Assembly: GCA_013823625.1 (NCBI GenBank)
Contig: PNMM01000001.1
Location: 744,001 to 808,000, forward strand
Direction: 5' to 3'
DNA length: 64,000 nucleotides
DNA from: Microbacterium sp.
GTDB taxonomy: Bacteria > Actinomycetota > Actinomycetes > Actinomycetales > Microbacteriaceae
Position 1 is the first letter of the stretch. Each line of letters opens with the position of its first letter. Both the position numbers and the translations under genes were made by a program. The notes below the pieces were generated by a model. That model was given only the letters and a program-made list of their open reading frames with translations, had not been told where the DNA came from and made no database searches. This document shows positions 53,672 to 62,258 of this stretch, piece by piece.

Positions 53672-53899
53672 CTACTTCGTGGCGGAGGAGTCGGTGCCCT
53701 CAGCCTTCGGCGCGGCAGCCGGCTCAGCCGTCGTCGCAGCGGGCTCATCGGCGTCTTTGTTCCTGATCTCCTTCTTGAAGATCGTCATCGACTGGCCGAG
53801 GCTGCGCGCAAGTTGCGGGAGCTTGGGTGCGGCGAAGAGAAGGATGACCACGACAAGCAAGATGAGGCCGGTCCAGCCTCCAAGATTTCCACCGAACAT
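53672..53899 (-). CDS. tatA: Sec-independent translocase TatA
   Basis: A 75-residue TatA pore subunit: one N-terminal membrane helix (WTGLILLVVVILLFAAPKLP), the hinge with the FGxxKLP-like AAPKLPQLARSLGQSM, an amphipathic helix, and an acidic/alanine-rich tail. It heads tatA-tatC-helY. The hinge glycine is replaced by alanine in the visible FAAPKLP, which is common in actinobacterial TatA. Confidence 0.94.
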   Translation of the reverse strand: MFGGNLGGWTGLILLVVVILLFAAPKLPQLARSLGQSMTIFKKEIRNKDADEPAATTAEPAAAPKAEGTDSSATK

Positions 53900-53985
53900 G
53901 GGGTCGTCCTAACGTTCACGGATGCGGTGCACCAGAGTCTAGCGCGGACTGCTGAGAGGCTCTTGACCCCGCGCGCACGATCGCG

Positions 53986-54957
53986 TTACGCGTTTGTGTG
54001 GGCCTCGAGGGCGCCTCGAGCCCACGCCACGAGGGCATCGCGTGCGCCCACCGGTTCAATGACCTCGATCGACCCGGCAACACGAGCAGCGATTCGGCCC
54101 AGGATGCCCGCGTGAGCAATGCGCACCGTGACCACCGCGCGCTCCCCCTCGATGCGCACTGGGTCGCCCGCTCCGCGGTAGTCGGCGATGAGCGGTAGGG
54201 CTGCCACGGGCACGGCCAGGGTCACACGCTCGTCGGTGTCGGCGCCCTGGAACAGTTCGTCGGTGCCCAGAGTCGCATCGTGCTGTTCAGCGGCACCGAG
54301 CACCTCGACGCTCGCCATGCGGTCGAGCAAGAACGTGCGCTCAGCATCCCGAGTCAGGCACCAGCCGCGCAGGTACCACGAGTCATCAACACCCTCGAAG
54401 CTCATCGGGTCGACGTCGCGCACCGTGCGCTCTCCGCGTGTTGTCACATAGTCGATGCGCACGCGTCGCGCCGTTGAGACCGCGTCGACGAGGGTGGCTT
54501 GAATGTCGGCGAGCTCGGCCGCGCGAACCGCGAGGGGCGCTGGCTCGCCAGTCGAGCCCCGAGCGAGCTTGGCCATGAGCGCGACGATGTCGACACGAGC
54601 GGCGAACTCGGGGCGCGCGGCAACCCGTTGAAGACCCGCGAGCAAGGCCGCGGCTTCGCGCGACGAAAAGCGCGGCTTGTCGTCCATCGGCGCTGCGCGA
54701 AAGCGGATGACATCGCGCTCGTCGAAGTCATCCCAGTCGATGTCGAAGAGCGTCTCGTGCGTGTAGGTTCCGTCGGCGCCAGGGGTGCCGCTCATGGCGA
54801 TGAGCATGACGGCTTTGCGCATCTCGTCGGGGCTCGTGCCGAAGTGGTCGGCTGCTTCGGCAACCGTCACGCGCACCTGGTCGATGAGGTAGGGAACGAG
54901 CGCGAGCAAGAAGCCCAGCTTGTCGGGGGCCGTGAGTGGCGCGGTTCGCTTAGCCAT
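53986..54957 (-). CDS. pafC: WYL-domain transcriptional regulator PafC
   Basis: PafC forms a heterodimer with PafB that activates the RecA-independent DNA-damage response in mycobacteria. The 323-residue protein has an N-terminal winged helix (FLLALVPYLIDQVRVTVAEA), a WYL domain (about 140-220, VRIDYVTTRGERTVRDVDPM, SWYLRGWCLTRDAERTFLLD) and a C-terminal WCX domain. It overlaps pafB by 8 bases. The start MAKRTAPL is conserved in position. Confidence 0.92.
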   Translation of the reverse strand: MAKRTAPLTAPDKLGFLLALVPYLIDQVRVTVAEAADHFGTSPDEMRKAVMLIAMSGTPGADGTYTHETLFDIDWDDFDERDVIRFRAAPMDDKPRFSSREAAALLAGLQRVAARPEFAARVDIVALMAKLARGSTGEPAPLAVRAAELADIQATLVDAVSTARRVRIDYVTTRGERTVRDVDPMSFEGVDDSWYLRGWCLTRDAERTFLLDRMASVEVLGAAEQHDATLGTDELFQGADTDERVTLAVPVAALPLIADYRGAGDPVRIEGERAVVTVRIAHAGILGRIAARVAGSIEVIEPVGARDALVAWARGALEAHTNA

Positions 54958-55939
54958 GAGCGCTCACCACCCGCTGCCACCGTGCAATGACACCCTCGCG
55001 CAGGGAGTCGGGAGCGAGCACGTGGATGTCAGCTCCGAACGCGGCGAGCTCGTCGGCGAGAATGTCGAGGTCGGTGGCGTGAACCTGCAAGCCTTCGGCA
55101 ACTTCTGCGCTGCCCGGGCGGTTGCGCATGACAATGTCGGCCTCGCTGCCCGGGCGCACGCGCACCGTGGCCACCGTCGACCGCCACAGGGCGTCGAGCT
55201 CAGCGAGTGCGCGTGCCGATTCATCGGCGTCGGGGCGCGTGGTGACGGGTGACCCTGAGGGCGAGACTGGGCCGACGATGCGGCGCAGCAAGAAGGTGCG
55301 GCGGGCATCCACGACATCATCGTGCGCCTGGAGGTGCCAGCGCCCCTCATGAAAGACCAGCGAGAGCGGAGACACCGTGCGCTGCTCGGCGACCGTTTGG
55401 CCTGGTTTGAGGTAGGCGAATCGAACTTGCTGGCCGCGGTCGATAGCCGTGGTGAGCGGCTCGTGGGCCGCATCACGCGTGCGGATGCTCGGGGCGAACC
55501 CAATCACGCTGTCATCGATGTGCACTCCCAACGACTGCAGCTTCGTCAGCGCGCGCCGCGAATCGGTCGACAGTGAGCCCTCGCGCCAGACCTGTGCCGC
55601 GAGCGTGAGCATCGCAAACTCTTCGGTGCTGAACTCGATGTCGTCGGGCAATTGATAGCGCGACGGCGGAATACGGTAGCGCTGCAGCTTGGTGTCGCCC
55701 TCGGCCCCCACGGCGTCGACGGTTTCGAGCGGCACGCCGAGGTCGCGCAGCTCTTCTTTGTCGCGCTCGAACTGACGCTCGAGGTTCGCGCGGTCGCTCG
55801 CGTTACCGTAGCGGCTCGAATAGCCCGTGACGGTTGAGAGGATCTCTGCCTTGGTTAGACCCTGCTCGCTCGCGAGCAACGCCAGTACGAGGCTAAAGAG
55901 TCGCTCTTCGACCGGGATTCGTCGCGACGAGGTCGACAC
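54950..55939 (-). CDS. pafB: WYL-domain transcriptional regulator PafB
   Basis: Partner of PafC. The 329-residue protein begins VEERLFSLVLALLASEQGLT, a winged-helix domain, followed by RDKEELRDLGVPLE, a WYL domain (RFAYLKPG, RWHLQAHDDVVDARRTFLLR) and a WCX domain. The GTG start lies 8 bases after the FKBP stop. In mycobacteria the pair follows pafA and the proteasome genes; here the upstream neighbour is an FKBP lipoprotein. Confidence 0.92.
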   Translation of the reverse strand: MSTSSRRIPVEERLFSLVLALLASEQGLTKAEILSTVTGYSSRYGNASDRANLERQFERDKEELRDLGVPLETVDAVGAEGDTKLQRYRIPPSRYQLPDDIEFSTEEFAMLTLAAQVWREGSLSTDSRRALTKLQSLGVHIDDSVIGFAPSIRTRDAAHEPLTTAIDRGQQVRFAYLKPGQTVAEQRTVSPLSLVFHEGRWHLQAHDDVVDARRTFLLRRIVGPVSPSGSPVTTRPDADESARALAELDALWRSTVATVRVRPGSEADIVMRNRPGSAEVAEGLQVHATDLDILADELAAFGADIHVLAPDSLREGVIARWQRVVSAHG

Positions 55940-55947
55940 GAGGCTGC

Positions 55948-56949
55948 TTAGCCTTCGATCCCCAAGAGGTCGACGACGAACACCATCGTCGAACCGTCAG
56001 GGATCGAGGCCGGGGCTTGACCAGCCGGGTAGCCGAACTCCGGCGGAATCACGACGATCACTTGCGAGCCAATCGTGCGGCCGATGAGTCCATCGGCGAG
56101 ACCCGAGACAATGCCGTTCGGGTCGTTCTCAAAGCTCGTGATCGTGAAGGTCGCGGGAGCGTCGCGTTCCCAACTCGAATCGAAGACGGTCTTTGTGCTC
56201 CAGAGCAGTCCCGTGTAGTGCAGAACAACACGGTCGCCCTCTTCGATCGTGGCGCCCTGGCCCAGTACGAGTGTGTGCGACCGCAGGTCGGTCGGCGGCT
56301 CTTCGTTGGGAATCGTGACGCCCGGCTGACCATTGGGTGCGGTCACGACGGCCGGAATGCCCGAGGCGCCGAGCTGCGGAATTCCGGTGGCTCGTGCGAG
56401 ATAGGCGGCCTGCACGTCGACGACCATGACGATGGCGTTGTCGGCCTTGAGCCCGAGCGAGCCTTCGATGTTCTCGAGCGTCTCTTCATCGAAGACGTCT
56501 TGCATGGTGGCGGTGATCGCGGTGCGCGACCCCACCTGGGCGCACTGCAGCACCTCGGCGAGCACATCGATGTCGCTCCCGGCCGTGCGACGAAGAGGGG
56601 CCTCTTCGTCGTCGTACGCACTCGCGGTGATGATTTCACCGTCGACGCCGTTGAGCAGCACCACCTGGAAGTCGACGATCTGACCCGCGGCGATCGGGTC
56701 GCCCTCGCCCTCGATGAGCACCGACTGCTGGGTACCATCGCTCGTCAGCGGAGTCGGAAAGCTGACCTCAGGCAGGGTGCCGAAGCGACCCGATGCCTCG
56801 ACGTAGCCCGCGGTCTCACCCGTGGGAACGATGGGCGCGCACGCGGCGGAGCCGAACGTGCCGGTGCAAGCAGCGAGAGAGCCCACGAGGGCACCCGTCA
56901 CGATGAGGGCAGAGGCGGAGCGCACGAAGCGCGCAGAGGTCGCAGTCAC
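55948..56949 (-). CDS. FKBP-type peptidyl-prolyl isomerase lipoprotein
   Basis: A 333-residue secreted lipoprotein. The lipobox LAAC (Cys28) follows a basic, hydrophobic signal. The C-terminal FKBP domain (about 215-330) has GDRVVLHYTGLLWSTKTVFDS, the VSGLADGLIGRTIGSQVIVVIPPEFG active-site flap and FVVDLLGI. A diverged copy of the same fold seems to fill about 60-200 (AAGQIVDFQVVLLNGVDGEI, QVGSRTAITATM, MVVDVQAAYLA). It acts outside the membrane, probably as a folding helper. The start is GTG. Confidence 0.9.
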   Translation of the reverse strand: MTATSARFVRSASALIVTGALVGSLAACTGTFGSAACAPIVPTGETAGYVEASGRFGTLPEVSFPTPLTSDGTQQSVLIEGEGDPIAAGQIVDFQVVLLNGVDGEIITASAYDDEEAPLRRTAGSDIDVLAEVLQCAQVGSRTAITATMQDVFDEETLENIEGSLGLKADNAIVMVVDVQAAYLARATGIPQLGASGIPAVVTAPNGQPGVTIPNEEPPTDLRSHTLVLGQGATIEEGDRVVLHYTGLLWSTKTVFDSSWERDAPATFTITSFENDPNGIVSGLADGLIGRTIGSQVIVVIPPEFGYPAGQAPASIPDGSTMVFVVDLLGIEG

Positions 56950-56953
56950 TAGT

Positions 56954-57940
56954 TCACTCTATCGGGCGGCGCGATGACTTGTCGGCGAGAGCCTGGGCTT
57001 CTCGCGCGGCCTTGCGCAGTCGCTTGTCACTCGCCTGGCGGTCGCCGACAGCACCCGGAGTCCAGAGCTCGACGTCGACATCGCCGTACTCGGTCTTCGA
57101 ACCCCGCTTCGCTTTCACAAAGCGACCGGCGCCATCGGCAAGTCGTCGTGCGGTGAGCAGAAAGCCCGTGTGGGCAACCATGCGGTGGTCGGGGCGCACC
57201 GATAGTCCGTCAACATTCCAGCCCCGCACCATCGTCTCGGTCGAGACGGGTTCGGTGAAGGTCTCGGTGAGCCGGATGGCCTCCGCCACCCGCGAGAGCT
57301 GCGTAGCCGTGGCGACATAGACGAGCAGCACTCCCCCGGGCGTGAGCGCCTCGGCGACGGAGTCGAGGCACTCCCAGGGCGCGAGCATGTCGAGCACGGC
57401 GCGATCGGCGGTGCCGGCGGGCACGACCTGCGGCAGGGCATCCTGCAAATCACCGAGCGTGATCGTCCAGTTCTCGGGGCGCGCGCCGACATAGGCACTG
57501 ACGTTGCCCTCGGCGATCTGCGCAAACTCTTCGCGGCGTTCGAACGAGAACAAGTGGCCGCGCTCGCCGATGGCGCGCAGCAACCACATGCTCAGCGCGC
57601 CCGAACCAACCCCGGCTTCGACAATGCGCGCGCCCGGAAAGATGTCGGCCTGAGCCAGAATCTGCGCCGCATCTTTGGGGTAGATGATCGCGGCACCGCG
57701 CGGCATCGACATGACGAAGTCGGTGAGCAAGGGCCGCAAGGCCAGGTAGGCGACGCCCTGCGAGTTTTCGACGACACTGCCGTCAGGCAAGCCGATGAGC
57801 ACCTCGTGCTGCAGCACGCCACGGTGGCTGTGAAAGGCGTTGCCCGCCTCGAGCGTGACGGTGTTGAGCCGACCCTTGGGGTCGGTCAGTTGCACCTGAT
57901 CGCCCTCGACAAAAGGGCCGCTCTGGCGTCGAGTGGTCAT
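56954..57940 (-). CDS. trmI: tRNA (adenine-58-N1)-methyltransferase TrmI
   Basis: TrmI methylates A58 in the T-loop of tRNA using SAM. The 328-residue protein has the N-terminal beta domain (VEGDQVQLTDPKGRLNTVTL), then the Rossmann methyltransferase: YPKDAAQILAQADIFPGARI, VEAGVGSGALSMWLLRAIGE (SAM loop) and DRAVLDMLAPWECL. It lies in the same place relative to the Pup-proteasome locus as Rv2118c of M. tuberculosis. It overlaps nothing and sits 4 bases before the FKBP gene. Confidence 0.95.
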   Translation of the reverse strand: MTTRRQSGPFVEGDQVQLTDPKGRLNTVTLEAGNAFHSHRGVLQHEVLIGLPDGSVVENSQGVAYLALRPLLTDFVMSMPRGAAIIYPKDAAQILAQADIFPGARIVEAGVGSGALSMWLLRAIGERGHLFSFERREEFAQIAEGNVSAYVGARPENWTITLGDLQDALPQVVPAGTADRAVLDMLAPWECLDSVAEALTPGGVLLVYVATATQLSRVAEAIRLTETFTEPVSTETMVRGWNVDGLSVRPDHRMVAHTGFLLTARRLADGAGRFVKAKRGSKTEYGDVDVELWTPGAVGDRQASDKRLRKAAREAQALADKSSRRPIE

Positions 57941-57943
57941 GGA

Positions 57944-58624
57944 TTAGGCCCCTGTCGCACGATGATGATGGCGCTCGAGCGCCGCAGAAAGATCAGCTAC
58001 GGTTCGGCCCGCGAGGGTCGGCCACAACTCATGAGTCGGGCCCTCGTGCAGCGTGACGTGCAGCGGCACGCCGATTGCAGCAGCGCCCGACGCGACCGCC
58101 GAGACAAGCCCGAACTCGCTGTCTTCGATCGCGACACAGTCATGAATCGCCACGCCGAGCCTCTCGGCTGCCAGCAGGTACGGCTGCGGGTGCGGCTTCG
58201 GGTGTTCGACGTCGTCGCCCGCGATCACCACGGCGAATACGTCATCACCGATCGCGGCGGCAACCTGCAGCGCCATGCGTCGAATCGACATCGTGACGAG
58301 GGCAATCGGGATGCCCGCCGCGCGCACTTCGTCGATCAACTCGCGCGCCCCCGGGCGCCACGGCACGCCGTGCTCGATCTGCGCCATGACTCGGTCCGTC
58401 AGCGTGTTGATGATCTCGTCCACCTCGAGCGCGACTCCCGCTTGCTGCAAAATGCGCGCGGATTGCACGAGCCCCGAGCCGACGAGTTGCATGCCCTGGG
58501 CCTCGCTCCAGGTGCCGCCGTGCTCGGCGACGAGCTCGGTTTCGGCGCTCATCCAGTAGGGCTCGGTGTCGACGATGGTGCCGTCCATGTCCCAGAGAAC
58601 GGCGGCAGGAGTCGGAGCGGTCAC
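57944..58624 (-). CDS. HAD-superfamily phosphatase
   Basis: A 226-residue HAD hydrolase, subfamily IA. The nucleophile motif is VLWDMDGTIVDTEPYW, motif II is ALVTMS, and motif IV AIEDSEFGLVSAVASGAAAIGV holds the metal-binding aspartates. A helical cap (about 25-90) is of the beta-phosphoglucomutase type. The GTG start is preferred since the nucleophile motif follows 9 residues later. It lies 3 bases before trmI. The substrate is unknown. Confidence 0.9.
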   Translation of the reverse strand: MTAPTPAAVLWDMDGTIVDTEPYWMSAETELVAEHGGTWSEAQGMQLVGSGLVQSARILQQAGVALEVDEIINTLTDRVMAQIEHGVPWRPGARELIDEVRAAGIPIALVTMSIRRMALQVAAAIGDDVFAVVIAGDDVEHPKPHPQPYLLAAERLGVAIHDCVAIEDSEFGLVSAVASGAAAIGVPLHVTLHEGPTHELWPTLAGRTVADLSAALERHHHRATGA

Positions 58625-58701
58625 GACGCACGAGTCTAGTTGCGTTCTATCCTGGGGCGACCCCTCGGCGCTCGCCGGGGGCGCTTCAGAAGGGTGCATC
58701 G

Positions 58702-59637
58702 GTGTCGCAGAGCGATCTGTTCCGCAGTGGGCGACTGCTCGTCGTCGCCTTCGAAGGCTGGAACGACGCGGGCGAAGCCGCGAGTGGCGCCGTGCGTGCG
58801 CTCAAAGAGGTGCTCGATGTCGTGCCCATTGCCGACATTGACCCCGAGGACTACTACGACTTTCAGCTCAATCGTCCGCACGTTGAATTCGACGATGACG
58901 GCAAGCGTCGACTGCGCTGGCCCAGCGTCACGCTCTATGGGCCGGCTGGCGATGACGGGATGCCCCGCTCACGTACGGCGGCGGACAACCCCATCGGCGC
59001 GGGCGCCATGAACGTCAGCGGTACCAACCACGAGAACATCTACCTGCTGCTCGGCACCGAGCCCTCGCGCGGCTGGAAGACCTTCGCCACCGAAACCATC
59101 GACCAAGCGCTGACGGCGGACATCACGGGCATCATTTTGCTCGGAGCCCTACTGGCCGACGTGCCGCACACACGCCCCATCGCGATCCACAGCTCGAGTG
59201 AGAACCCTGACGTACGCGACGAGCTCGGCGTCGAGCGCAGCAGCTACGAGGGGCCCGTCGGCATTCTCAGCGTGATTGCGACGATGGCCGAAGAAGCGGG
59301 GATTCCGACGGTGTCGCTGTGGGCATCCGTGCCCCACTACGTGCACAACGCGCCCTCTCCCAAGGCGACGCTCGCCCTGCTCGACAAGCTCGAAGAGCTC
59401 GTTGACGTCGTGATTCCGCGAGGCGACCTGCTCGACGAATCTCGGGAATGGGAAGAGGGCATCGACGCCATCGCGGGCGATGACGACGAGATGCGCTCGT
59501 ACATCGACCAGCTCGAGCGCGCGCGCGACGCCGTTGAAGCGCCTGAGGCGAGCGGTGAGGCGATCGCGCAAGAGTTCGAGCGCTACTTGCGCAAGCGCGA
59601 CGACGAGCCCCCGGCCGAGGGCCCCGGCGCCGGCTAG
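58702..59637 (+). CDS. PAC2-family protein
   Basis: A 311-residue member of the PAC2 (proteasome assembly chaperone 2) family. LLVVAFEGWNDAGEAASGAV at the start and TGIILLGALLADVPHTRP, GILSVIATMAEEAGIPTVSLW, and SVPHYVHNAPSPKATLALL are the conserved blocks. Eukaryotic PAC2 helps assemble proteasomes; the role of the actinobacterial protein is not established, and no proteasome gene is in this window. The start is GTG, divergent from the HAD gene. Confidence 0.92.
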   Translation: MSQSDLFRSGRLLVVAFEGWNDAGEAASGAVRALKEVLDVVPIADIDPEDYYDFQLNRPHVEFDDDGKRRLRWPSVTLYGPAGDDGMPRSRTAADNPIGAGAMNVSGTNHENIYLLLGTEPSRGWKTFATETIDQALTADITGIILLGALLADVPHTRPIAIHSSSENPDVRDELGVERSSYEGPVGILSVIATMAEEAGIPTVSLWASVPHYVHNAPSPKATLALLDKLEELVDVVIPRGDLLDESREWEEGIDAIAGDDDEMRSYIDQLERARDAVEAPEASGEAIAQEFERYLRKRDDEPPAEGPGAG

Positions 59638-59641
59638 GGCA

Positions 59642-60508
59642 CTAGAGCGGGTCGAGCACTCCCGTCGAGAGCAGCACGAGTAGCGTGCCGCCCAGCAGGA
59701 TGCGGTAGATCACGAAGGGCAAGAACGAGCGCTTCGAGATGTAGGCCATGAGGCCGGCGATGACCGCGAGACCAACGCCGAAGGCGACGACCGTGGCCGC
59801 CGCGATCTCGAGGCCGGTGAAAGGGCTCGATCCGGGTTCGCGAATGGCCGTGACGAGTTCATAGAACCCGCTGCCGAAGACGGCGGGCACTGCTAGCAAG
59901 AATGCAAAGCGCGCCGCAGCGGGCCGCGTGTAGCCCAACGCAAGGCCCATGGTCGTGGTGGCACCCGAGCGCGACACCCCTGGAATGAGCGCGAGCATCT
60001 GCGCCGCGCCATAGAGCAGTCCGTGCGGGTACGTGAGGTCGTTCAGTTCGCGCGTGCGCTTGCCCAGCCAGTCGGCGAGGCCCAGGATGATGCCGAAAAC
60101 GATGAGCACAATCGCCACGAGCCAGAGCGAGCGGAACGCCGAGCGAATGTACTCCTGCGCGAAATAACCCACGAGCACGATCGGAATCGTGCCGATGATG
60201 ATGAGCCAGCCCATGCGCACGTCGGGATCATTGCGCGGGATGCCCCGCTCGCCACCCTCGGAGTGCGACCCGCCGCGCGCCCCAAACGAGCGGAACCACT
60301 TGCCGATGATGCGCGAGATGTCTTTCCAAAAGTAGATGAGCACGGCGAGCTCGGTGCCCAGCTGCGTGATGGCCGTAAAGGTCGCCCCCGGGTCGGTCGC
60401 GCTGGGCAAGAACTCGCCAACGATGCGCAAGTGCGCGCTCGACGAGATCGGCAAAAACTCGGTGAGGCCTTGAATCAGGCCGAGAAAGAGTGCTTCGAGC
60501 AGAGACAC
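59642..60508 (-). CDS. uppP: Undecaprenyl-diphosphatase UppP (BacA)
   Basis: UppP dephosphorylates undecaprenyl diphosphate to recycle the wall lipid carrier and gives bacitracin tolerance. The 288-residue protein has about eight membrane helices. The catalytic region [14 protein letters not shown] is at 14-27 and the second motif [15 protein letters not shown] is near residue 172. The cytoplasmic insertion after the third helix is charged ([15 protein letters not shown]). The start is GTG. It is convergent with the PAC2 gene, 4 bases apart. Confidence 0.96.
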   Translation of the reverse strand: MSLLEALFLGLIQGLTEFLPISSSAHLRIVGEFLPSATDPGATFTAITQLGTELAVLIYFWKDISRIIGKWFRSFGARGGSHSEGGERGIPRNDPDVRMGWLIIIGTIPIVLVGYFAQEYIRSAFRSLWLVAIVLIVFGIILGLADWLGKRTRELNDLTYPHGLLYGAAQMLALIPGVSRSGATTTMGLALGYTRPAAARFAFLLAVPAVFGSGFYELVTAIREPGSSPFTGLEIAAATVVAFGVGLAVIAGLMAYISKRSFLPFVIYRILLGGTLLVLLSTGVLDPL

Positions 60509-60539
60509 GGTAACCGTTCGATCGGGGTGGATGCGCTAC

Positions 60540-61865
60540 TCAGTATCGACCAAGCAGGTCGGTGAGCGTGGAATGGCCAAAGTCGAGCGCGTCGAGCGGC
60601 ACGCGCTCGTCAACGCCGTGGAACATCGCCGGAAAGTTGAGCTCGGGCGTCAGCTTGAGCGGGGCAAAACCGTAGCCCGTAATGCCCAGCAGGCTCAGGG
60701 CCTTGTTGTCGGTGCCGCCACTCAACAGGTACGGCAGCACCTCGGCGCCCGGATCGTGGCGTTGAAGCGTTGCGACCATCTCATCGACGAGCGCTCCGCT
60801 GAACGGGGTCTCGAGGCCCAGATCGCGGTGCATGACGACAACCTCGATCTCATCGCCCACGATCGCGCGAACCTCGGCAAGAACCGCATCTTCTTCGCCG
60901 GGCATTGTGCGAATGTCGATGAGAGCCTCGGCCCGATCGGGAATGACGTTGTGCTTGTAGCCCGCCTGCAGCAGCGTGGGGTTGCTCGTGGTGCGCACGG
61001 TGGCGGTGAGAAAACCCGCGGCCGTGCCCGTGCGCAGCAAGACCTCGTCGGGTCCGATCTCGTTGGGGTCGGTGCCGAGCAAGCGCGAGAGCTCGGCGAG
61101 CAAGTGCCGCGTGGTGTCGGTGAGGTGCAGGGGCCACTCGTGTCGCCCGAGCGCGACGACTGCCTCGGCGAGCTTCGTGACGGCGTTGTCGCGAATGACG
61201 CGAGAGCCATGGGCTGCTGTGCCGCGCGCGTTGAGCTTGATCCACACGAGCGCCTTCTCGCCGGTCTGCAGCAGGTATGCGCGGCGGCCGGCGATCTCGG
61301 CCGAGTATCCGCCGACCTCACTGATCGCTTCCGTCGCTCCAGCGAAGAGGTGCGGATGCTCGCTCACGATGTGGTGCGAGCCAAACACTCCCCCGTTCTC
61401 TTCATCAGAGAAAAACGCCACAACGAGATCGCGATTCGGGCCGCCCGTCGCGATCGTCTGCCGCAGCGCGGTCAGGATCATGGCATCCATGTTCTTCATG
61501 TCGACCGCGCCGCGGCCCCACAGCATCCCGTTACGAATCTCACCGGCAAAGGGGTCGACGCTCCAGTTCGCCGGGTCGGCAGGCACGACGTCGAGGTGGC
61601 CGTGCACGACGAGCGCGGGGCGCTCGCCGCGGGAGCGGTCAACGGGATGCTCGTATCGGCCCTCAACGCGCGCAATAACGCTCGTGCGCCCGGGTGCGGC
61701 GTCAATCAACACGGGGTCGAGCCCCATGTCGCGCAACTCGGCCTCGACGTAGTGTGCCGCCTCGGTCTCGCCGTTGCTGCGACCTTCGCCGTAGTTCGTC
61801 GTGTCGAAGCGGATGAGGTCGCGGGCGATGCGCGCGGTGTCGCTGAGCGCTGCATCGAAGGCCAT
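60540..61865 (-). CDS. M20/M25/M40-family metallopeptidase
   Basis: A 441-residue M20 peptidase. The zinc-site motifs are LVVHGHLDVVPAD (His, Asp), GRGAVDMKNMDA (bridging Asp), FFSDEENGGVFGSHHIV (catalytic Glu pair) and a C-terminal FHGVDERVPLD (His ligand). The lid domain is at about 185-320. Substrate class (acylase, dipeptidase or deacetylase) cannot be decided. The ATG at 61865 is 11 residues before the conserved IRFDTTN segment. uppP lies 31 bases downstream and is probably cotranscribed. Confidence 0.9.
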   Translation of the reverse strand: MAFDAALSDTARIARDLIRFDTTNYGEGRSNGETEAAHYVEAELRDMGLDPVLIDAAPGRTSVIARVEGRYEHPVDRSRGERPALVVHGHLDVVPADPANWSVDPFAGEIRNGMLWGRGAVDMKNMDAMILTALRQTIATGGPNRDLVVAFFSDEENGGVFGSHHIVSEHPHLFAGATEAISEVGGYSAEIAGRRAYLLQTGEKALVWIKLNARGTAAHGSRVIRDNAVTKLAEAVVALGRHEWPLHLTDTTRHLLAELSRLLGTDPNEIGPDEVLLRTGTAAGFLTATVRTTSNPTLLQAGYKHNVIPDRAEALIDIRTMPGEEDAVLAEVRAIVGDEIEVVVMHRDLGLETPFSGALVDEMVATLQRHDPGAEVLPYLLSGGTDNKALSLLGITGYGFAPLKLTPELNFPAMFHGVDERVPLDALDFGHSTLTDLLGRY

Positions 61866-61928
61866 GCCGCCAACGCTACCGGGCACACCGCTCCGGTGAC
61901 GCGGTGCGCGGAAGGCACGCGGCATCCG

Positions 61929-61937
61929 TGCTAATGT
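61929..61937 (+). promoter_or_regulatory. Possible extended -10 promoter for tRNA-Leu
   Basis: TGCTAATGT has the TGN-TAATGT form of an extended -10 box, about 43 bases before the tRNA. No clear -35 box is seen. Confidence 0.35.
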
Positions 61938-61979
61938 CGTCTCCGGTCACGCCGCTCTTGAGGGGCGCGATCACAACCA

Positions 61980-62063
61980 GCGCGGGTGGCGGAAATGGCA
62001 GACGCGCTAGCTTGAGGTGCTAGTGCCCGAAAGGGCGTGGGGGTTCAAGTCCCCCCTCGCGCA
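61980..62063 (+). tRNA. tRNA-Leu (anticodon GAG)
   Basis: An 84-base class II tRNA. The acceptor stem pairs GCGCGGG (61980-61986) with CTCGCGC (62056-62062). The anticodon stem CTAGC/GCTAG (62007-62011, 62019-62023) encloses TTGAGGT, so the anticodon is GAG at 62014-62016, reading CUC and CUU. A long variable arm (TGCCC-GAAA-GGGCG) and a T arm GGGGG-TTCAAGT-CCCCC are intact. The 3' CCA is not encoded. Confidence 0.97.
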
Positions 62064-62130
62064 CGGATCACATGATCGTGATCAAGTGTGTGACGAAGAA
62101 CTGGTTGAGACAGTGCGGCACAAGTGCCGT

Positions 62131-62163
62131 GAACGGCCCCGAGGCGAAAGCCCGGGGCCGTTC
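62131..62163 (+). terminator. Terminator hairpin after tRNA-Leu
   Basis: GAACGGCCCCG (62131-62141) pairs with CGGGGCCGTTC (62153-62163); an inner GGC-GAAA-GCC stem with a GNRA loop caps it. TCGTTTC follows. It is placed between the tRNA and the CorC-type gene. Confidence 0.88.
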
Positions 62164-62228
62164 GTCGTTTCGGTCGCCTTGCGGCTCGTCTTCAGCCAGT
62201 ACTTAGCAGACACCGACATCCTGGAGGG

Positions 62229-62258
62229 ATGGACGACTGTCACCATACGAGCCGTTGA
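62229..62258 (+). CDS. Possible nine-residue leader peptide
   Basis: ATG at 62229 opens a nine-codon frame reading MDDCHHTSR, whose TGA overlaps the next gene's ATG (TGATG). GGAGGG lies directly before it, which is closer than optimal. The Asp-Asp-Cys-His-His run could bind metal. It may be only chance; the value is that the CorC-type start has no ribosome binding site of its own. Confidence 0.3.
   Translation: MDDCHHTSR

Noticed and set aside
61980-62063. tRNA-Leu as an integration site
   Set aside because: No second copy of the tRNA 3' end and no integrase or phage gene was seen downstream to 64000.
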